Assembly (NCBI GenBank): GCA_003284185.1
Contig: QBWB01000004.1
Location: 1 to 47,972 of the forward strand
Origin: Prochlorococcus sp. AG-315-C08
GTDB lineage: Bacteria > Cyanobacteriota > Cyanobacteriia > PCC-6307 > Cyanobiaceae
Length of the DNA: 47,972 nucleotides
Direction: 5' to 3'
Shown: positions 43,763 through 47,972 of the stretch, in pieces
How positions within the stretch are numbered: position 1 is the first letter of the stretch
How the letters are laid out: the number at the start of each line of letters is the position of its first letter
Position numbers and translations under genes: made by a program
The notes under the pieces: model-generated
Told to the model about the DNA's origin: nothing
The model's input: the letters and a program-made list of their open reading frames with translations, nothing else
Databases searched by the model: none

Positions 43763-44017
43763 ATGGCACCTAATAATACATTATGGTCTATTAAAGCCAA
43801 ACAACTTACAAAAGAGCTTCACAACGAAATCAGCCTTAATAATAATTCCTGGCACAAATTTAGGGCCAGTAAAGAAAGAAGAAGTGCAGAGCTAATAATG
43901 GCTGCTATGTCACAAATAATTAATAATGGCGAAGACATAGATGTAGAGAACCTCCTCAAACAAGCAATCCTCTGGATCAAAGAAGATGTAAAAGATCCTG
44001 GATGCAATAACCATTAA
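43763..44017 (+). CDS. Small conserved hypothetical protein (84 residues)
   Basis: Soluble, largely helical protein, MAPNNTLWSIKAKQLTKELH at the start, then KFRASKERRSAELIMAAMSQ, ending in LLKQAILWIKEDVKDPGC. The WIKEDVKDPGC ending and the ERRSAELI helix look like a picocyanobacterial/cyanobacterial conserved family, but I cannot assign a role. ATG at 43763. Its stop overlaps the end of the convergent anti-sigma-type gene by 4 bp. Confidence 0.78.
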   Translation: MAPNNTLWSIKAKQLTKELHNEISLNNNSWHKFRASKERRSAELIMAAMSQIINNGEDIDVENLLKQAILWIKEDVKDPGCNNH

Positions 44018-44415
44018 GTACTATTTCTTTTAAAAGATAATTGAAGCCTATTTCCTTTTCTACTCCATCTAACATCATCAAAGCATTTATGAATTATATA
44101 TAAACCTCTTCCATTATCTGAGTCAATTTTCAAAGGTAATGAGTTTTTTCTTTTGAAAGGAATAACCCCATTCCCTTCATCTTGAATTTGCCATACAAAC
44201 CAATTTGGAGTAAGTATTCTTCTCACACGTATAAATTTATTTGGTTGAGATAAGTTTCCATGTCTTACAGCATTTACAAGAGCTTCATGAAGACCTAGTT
44301 CAAGTCGATTTGAGGTTTCACTACAAATGACTGGCTCTAGAAGGATTTTAACAAAAGATGATAATCTTAAAGTTGAGGGATGAATAAAAACAGCCCACTT
44401 AGTTGAAGGCTCCAC
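44014..44415 (-). CDS. RsbW/SpoIIAB-like anti-sigma serine kinase
   Basis: 133-residue single-domain GHKL ATPase. The N-box is ELGLHEALVNAVRHGN (Glu44, Asn48), G1 box QDEGNGV (78-84) and G2 box GRGLYII (102-108). A stand-alone domain of this size without a receiver or dimerisation helix fits anti-sigma factor kinases, which bind a sigma factor or phosphorylate a STAS antagonist. No sigma factor, STAS protein or PP2C phosphatase is nearby, so the partner is encoded elsewhere. The start is GTG at 44415. Confidence 0.82.
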   Translation of the reverse strand: MEPSTKWAVFIHPSTLRLSSFVKILLEPVICSETSNRLELGLHEALVNAVRHGNLSQPNKFIRVRRILTPNWFVWQIQDEGNGVIPFKRKNSLPLKIDSDNGRGLYIIHKCFDDVRWSRKGNRLQLSFKRNST

Positions 44416-44548
44416 GATTAGTTAAAACTCTGTTAAGAAATTGATCCATAGATTTTTACTAATTAAGTTCATTAGAAAAAAACTTATTTGAACATAATAT
44501 CTTCATTAAAACTTTAAGTTAAAACACTTAAAGATAGATAATGAAAAT

Positions 44549-45265
44549 CTAACGTATTTCCAATAATGAAGGATGATTTAGTAAAGAATCCATAAGACGG
44601 ACACCTCTAAGCTGGTTAACTAATGGCATATGACCATCAGGAGCTTGAATGGACCAATCAAAGGCTTTGGGGTATCTTGTCCAAACACCATCTTTTTTCC
44701 ACCCAATACGAGGCCAAAGCTTTTCATATCTTCCATCAACGGAATCTAAAATTTTTGCTTGAACTGAAAAACCAAATTTACCTTGTGAGTAAACAATCCA
44801 TAATTTATCTAAAGTAACCAAGTCGATACCAGGAATTGATGCCACTTCAGAAAAATAAACGTATCCTCTACTAATTGCTTTTTCACCCGCAAGTTCTCTC
44901 AACTTTGAACTAGTAAAGCGATCGGCTTCTTCATATCGTGCAGAAAGCAAAGCTTGCTGAAGAAATGAATAATCAAAATCAACTTCCGAGGGAGAGGAGA
45001 ACCATGAAAGATCCTGGCAATTAAGATTGCTTTTTATGAAACTTTCATCACGTTTGTGAATCACCTGCAAGATAAAGCCAGCAGCCCAATCATTATCTTC
45101 AGAACTAAAAACTGACATTACAGAAGATCCAAGTCCCAGCAGTTCATCGACTCTTTGCTCCAAAATGGGCAAAAAACTACGTCGTTTTCTTTCCGAAGCT
45201 CCTTTGAAAGCTTCTAGAAGTTCAACAATGTTCTGATCTTTTGAATTAAGAGTGTCTACAGCCAT
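44549..45265 (-). CDS. gun4: GUN4-domain protein, Mg-chelatase regulator
   Basis: Binds protoporphyrin IX and Mg-protoporphyrin and stimulates Mg-chelatase in chlorophyll synthesis. The N-terminal helical domain (about 1-85) is followed by the GUN4 core: ADRFTSSKLRELAG (here EADRFTSSKLRELAGEKA), IPGIDLVTLDKLWIVYSQGKFGFS, YEKLWPRIGWKKDGVWTRYP and FDWSIQAPDGHMP. The 238 residues match cyanobacterial Gun4. Start ATG at 45265. It is divergent from mnmH with only 38 bp between the two starts. Confidence 0.93.
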   Translation of the reverse strand: MAVDTLNSKDQNIVELLEAFKGASERKRRSFLPILEQRVDELLGLGSSVMSVFSSEDNDWAAGFILQVIHKRDESFIKSNLNCQDLSWFSSPSEVDFDYSFLQQALLSARYEEADRFTSSKLRELAGEKAISRGYVYFSEVASIPGIDLVTLDKLWIVYSQGKFGFSVQAKILDSVDGRYEKLWPRIGWKKDGVWTRYPKAFDWSIQAPDGHMPLVNQLRGVRLMDSLLNHPSLLEIR

Positions 45266-45303
45266 AAATTACATCCGGTCTGGAGAACCAGGGAACTAAC
45301 ACT

Positions 45304-46356
45304 ATGTCAGAAAAAGCAACTTATCCAACTTACTGTCTAACAGATTTTCGTAATACTTCAGGACCAATAATTGATGTAAGGAGTCCAGGAGAATTTTTTC
45401 AAGGACACATACCAGGGGCAAAAAATCTACCTTTATTTTCTGATAGTGAAAGAGCACTAATAGGAAAAAGTTATAAAAAAGAGAGTAGAAAAAAAGCTAT
45501 CTACAATGGTCTGAAGATCACACTACCTAAGATCAAATATCTACAAACCTCCCTTGCGGAAAGCGCTAGCAGACAAGAAAATTCAAAAAATACTTTAAGA
45601 ATCTACTGCTGGCGAGGTGGCATGCGCTCAGGAACCTTAGGGTGGTTAGCAGCTTCAATTGGTATTAAAGTATATATACTTAAGGATGGATATAAAACCT
45701 ACAGGAAATGGGTCTTAGATCAATTCGAAAAAGATTATCCTATTCGACTCTTAGGCGGAAAAACAGGAACAGGGAAGACAGATATTTTAAAATCCATTAA
45801 TAGTAAAAAAATTTATGCTCTAGATCTTGAAGGACTAGCAAATCATAGAGGTAGTAGTTTTGGATCACTTGGGATGAATCAACAACCAACGAGTCACCAA
45901 TTTGAAAACTTAATAGCCGAACAATTAGATGTATTTATAAATAAAAACTATAAAGAAATATGGGTTGAAGCTGAAAGTCCTAATTTAGGTAAATGTCGCA
46001 TTCCTAATAGCTTCTATAAACAAATGAAAACTGCACCTCTCCTAGAAATAATAAAAAAGAAAAAGGAAAGAGTAGATAATCTGGTGAATATTTACAGTAA
46101 AAACTCACAAGCTGATCTAAAAGATGCAGTATTAAGAATTCATAAACGATTAGGTTCCAAAAGAACATCAGAAGCATTATTAGCAATAGATCAGAGAAAA
46201 TGGGCAGAAGCATGTATTGCCATGCTTTACTATTACGATAAATGCTATGATTATGAAATAAAAAAGAGTCAAAATATAAACATTATAGATATTAGTGGAT
46301 TAAGCATCAAACTATCTATAGAAAAGATTTTCAAAGAAAAACTAAATACTCTATGA
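45304..46356 (+). CDS. mnmH: tRNA 2-selenouridine/geranyl-2-thiouridine synthase
   Basis: Also known as SelU/YbbB; converts 2-thiouridine at the wobble position to 2-selenouridine with selenophosphate, through a geranylated intermediate. An N-terminal rhodanese domain (IIDVRSPGEFFQGHIPGA) has its active cysteine at Cys102 in YCWRGGMRSGTLGWL. The C-terminal domain has a P-loop GGKTGTGKTD (151-160). 350 residues, near the E. coli length. ATG at 45304. The selenophosphate synthetase selD is not in this window. Psb28 follows after 54 bp. Confidence 0.92.
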   Translation: MSEKATYPTYCLTDFRNTSGPIIDVRSPGEFFQGHIPGAKNLPLFSDSERALIGKSYKKESRKKAIYNGLKITLPKIKYLQTSLAESASRQENSKNTLRIYCWRGGMRSGTLGWLAASIGIKVYILKDGYKTYRKWVLDQFEKDYPIRLLGGKTGTGKTDILKSINSKKIYALDLEGLANHRGSSFGSLGMNQQPTSHQFENLIAEQLDVFINKNYKEIWVEAESPNLGKCRIPNSFYKQMKTAPLLEIIKKKKERVDNLVNIYSKNSQADLKDAVLRIHKRLGSKRTSEALLAIDQRKWAEACIAMLYYYDKCYDYEIKKSQNINIIDISGLSIKLSIEKIFKEKLNTL

Positions 46357-46410
46357 GATATTATTTACATACAAAAAAGAAATCTCTTCATTAAAATTCA
46401 AAAATATATC

Positions 46411-46764
46411 ATGACTAATAAAAATAAAAGAGTTACTATTCAATTTATCAAAGGAATCGATGAAACAACTCAACCTGAAATTAGACTCTCTAGAGATAGA
46501 AATAAAAAGACTGGTCAAGCAATATATAAATTCAGAAATCCAACATCTATCTCGGAGGAAAACTATAAAAATATAGAAAAAATGTACCTTATAGATAAGG
46601 AGGGAGAACTATCAACAAGAAAGGTAAATATTTATATTTTAGATAAGAATTTGAAAGAAATTGTTTCTATCTATAGCTGGAAAACAGATATAGACTTCAA
46701 TAGGTTTATGAGGTTTGCTAGAAGATATGCAGAATTTATTAGTCTTGGGAGTTTTGAAAGTTGA
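46411..46764 (+). CDS. psb28: Photosystem II assembly protein Psb28
   Basis: Small cytoplasmic-side factor that binds CP47 in PSII assembly intermediates. The family N-terminus VTIQFIKGIDE and the following PEIRLSRDRNKKTGQA, ATYKF-like AIYKFRNP, MYLIDKEGELSTR and GFMRFARRYAE-like FNRFMRFARRYAE are all there. 117 residues, ATG at 46411. The next gene overlaps its stop by 4 bp (TTGA), so the two are translated in tandem. Confidence 0.94.
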   Translation: MTNKNKRVTIQFIKGIDETTQPEIRLSRDRNKKTGQAIYKFRNPTSISEENYKNIEKMYLIDKEGELSTRKVNIYILDKNLKEIVSIYSWKTDIDFNRFMRFARRYAEFISLGSFES

Positions 46765-47843
46765 CTAAGAATTTAAACACATTTCCTTGGCTAACCACCA
46801 TAGCAATATTGATTTCATTATTTCTTTTATGGAATCTAAAAGATGTTTTAATTCAATTATTTGCCTCTATTATTATTGCCATGGCACTTTGCACTATAAT
46901 TGGGAAGCTAAAACAAATATTATCCATTCCTAGGCCAGTTGCCTTTTTTATAACTTTAATATCCTTTATTTTATTTTCAAGTATTTCAATACTAATCATT
47001 ATACCTCAATTCGCAGGTGAATTTCAAGAATTAATAAACCAGATCCCTTCAGCATATCAAGCCCTTTGGGACCTTTTTACGAATATAATTGATACTCTTA
47101 CAGAAATTATTCATAAAGACAGACTTCCTCTTTCAGAAAAAGCTTCAGAATTAAATAATCAATTAAGTTATTTCCCTGATGGAGCGAATCTTGCGAATGG
47201 AGTTACAGATAGTTTAAGAAAATTAATTGGCTTAGCTGGCAATTTAAGTATTGGCTTCTTACAACTTTTATTCATTACTACAGTAGGTCTAATGATCACT
47301 ATACAACCCAATTCATATAAAGAAGTGGCAATATTATTAGTGCCATCCTTCTATAGAAAACGTTTTAGATCAATCCTAACTGAATGTGGTAATGCGTTAA
47401 GTAGTTGGATGACAGGAGTAATTCTAAGTTCAATATGTGTAACATTACTTGCCTGTATAGGTCTTTATTTATTAGGCATAAAATTAATATTTGCAAATGC
47501 TTTAATTGCAGGTTTATTAAATATTATTCCAAATGTTGGTCCTACCATAAGTACTATTTTCCCTATGTCAGTAGCACTATTAGATACTCCATGGAAATCT
47601 TTAGCTGTGCTAGGTTTATATATTATAATTCAAAATATAGAAAGTTATTTAATAACACCATTTATTATGCATAAACAAGTCAAGTTATTACCAGGCTTAA
47701 CTATAACAGCTCAATTATTGTTTACTGTCATATTTGGTCCATTAGGATTATTGTTAGCAATCCCATTGGCAGTTGTGATAAAAACATTTGCAAAGGAAAT
47801 CCTTATTCATGACATATTAGAAAATAAGAATATATTAAATTAA
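46761..47843 (+). CDS. AI-2E family (PerM-type) membrane transporter
   Basis: 360-residue membrane protein with about eight hydrophobic spans. It has an N-terminal pair, a loop of about 80 residues (QFAGEFQELINQIPSAYQAL, then the LPLSEKASELNNQL region) and the C-terminal family signature: ALIAGLLNIIPNVGPTIS, then NIESYLITPFIMHKQVKLLP and GPLGLLLAIPLAVVIK. Substrates vary in this family (autoinducer-2, Na+/H+ exchange and others), so no specific transport is claimed. The start is TTG at 46761, inside the end of psb28. Confidence 0.88.
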   Translation: MTKNLNTFPWLTTIAILISLFLLWNLKDVLIQLFASIIIAMALCTIIGKLKQILSIPRPVAFFITLISFILFSSISILIIIPQFAGEFQELINQIPSAYQALWDLFTNIIDTLTEIIHKDRLPLSEKASELNNQLSYFPDGANLANGVTDSLRKLIGLAGNLSIGFLQLLFITTVGLMITIQPNSYKEVAILLVPSFYRKRFRSILTECGNALSSWMTGVILSSICVTLLACIGLYLLGIKLIFANALIAGLLNIIPNVGPTISTIFPMSVALLDTPWKSLAVLGLYIIIQNIESYLITPFIMHKQVKLLPGLTITAQLLFTVIFGPLGLLLAIPLAVVIKTFAKEILIHDILENKNILN

Positions 47844-47866
47844 AAGAAAAAAGAATTAACTAATGG

Positions 47867-47971
47867 TTATGTTTCCCAGGGATCAATAGCTGACAAGTTA
47901 CTTATTTCTGGTAGCTCAGTATCTTTTATTTTCTTCATATCCTTCCATTCGCACCACATGGAATTTAACAA
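47867..47971 (-). CDS. 3' end of an unidentified leftward gene
   Basis: From the right edge, a minus-strand frame runs without interruption for 35 codons to a TAA at 47867-47869, ending MWCEWKDMKKIKDTE, then LPEISNLSAIDPWET. The DPWET ending and the position (convergent with the transporter, 23 bp apart) suggest the C-terminus of a real gene beginning outside the window, but the fragment is too short to name. It could also be a short peptide from the internal ATG. Confidence 0.45.
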   Translation of the reverse strand: MLNSMWCEWKDMKKIKDTELPEISNLSAIDPWET

Positions 47972-47972
47972 C

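Overview
The window is a dense, AT-rich, single-copy cyanobacterial chromosome segment. It carries chlorophyll and bilin genes (chlP, a GUN4 protein, hemA, pcyA), a photosystem II factor (psb28), dual-function FBPase/SBPase (glpX), ferredoxin-type sulfite reductase, a c-type cytochrome assembly gene (ccsA) and NtcA-type control of glnA. Very low GC, short intergenic gaps, many 4-bp gene overlaps and the gene set point to marine picocyanobacteria, most likely Prochlorococcus. The strain cannot be fixed from the sequence alone. No rRNA, tRNA, CRISPR array, insertion sequence or prophage was recognised. Bases 1-81 hold no gene I can support.

Layout. 0-7 kb: carbon metabolism (gnd-pgl, glgC, glpX, rpe) with hemA. 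7-12 kb: ccsA, an LptF/G-type permease with LptB, a GT-C-like membrane protein and a DUF309 protein. 12-21.5 kb: typA, a VanY-like carboxypeptidase, chlP, glyS, an unusual sulfite reductase and a VanX-like dipeptidase. 21.6-27 kb: recG, an unrecognised 401-residue protein, tsf and rpsB. 27-31.7 kb: a leftward block pcyA-devB-devC-devA-small basic protein-GT2 glycosyltransferase. 32-37.6 kb: a rightward M16 peptidase pair, bioY-lspA and a membrane GTPase, with sipA on the opposite strand. 37.5-41 kb: a small membrane protein, a PLP decarboxylase, tadA and a class V aminotransferase. 41-48 kb: glnA with a textbook NtcA promoter and a strong terminator, a methyltransferase, a small protein, a lone anti-sigma-type ATPase, GUN4, mnmH, psb28, an AI-2E-type transporter and the end of an unidentified leftward gene.

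Most notable signal. The sulfite reductase gene at 18699-20843 encodes about 142 extra N-terminal residues. The first ~68 resemble the N-terminal (DUF6538, arm-type DNA-binding) region of tyrosine recombinases. There is no ATG, GTG or TTG codon between codon 28 and codon 203, so a complete reductase can only be made as this fusion. The start codon sits inside a 12-bp inverted repeat (11 of 12 matching) that encloses two 11-bp direct repeats. Plant sulfite reductase is known to bind and compact plastid DNA, which makes a DNA-binding extension on a cyanobacterial homologue worth testing.

The small 51- and 54-residue proteins given here were read directly from the sequence and are easily missed because of their size. 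Many starts are non-ATG (TTG or GTG) and are noted where they decide the gene boundary.
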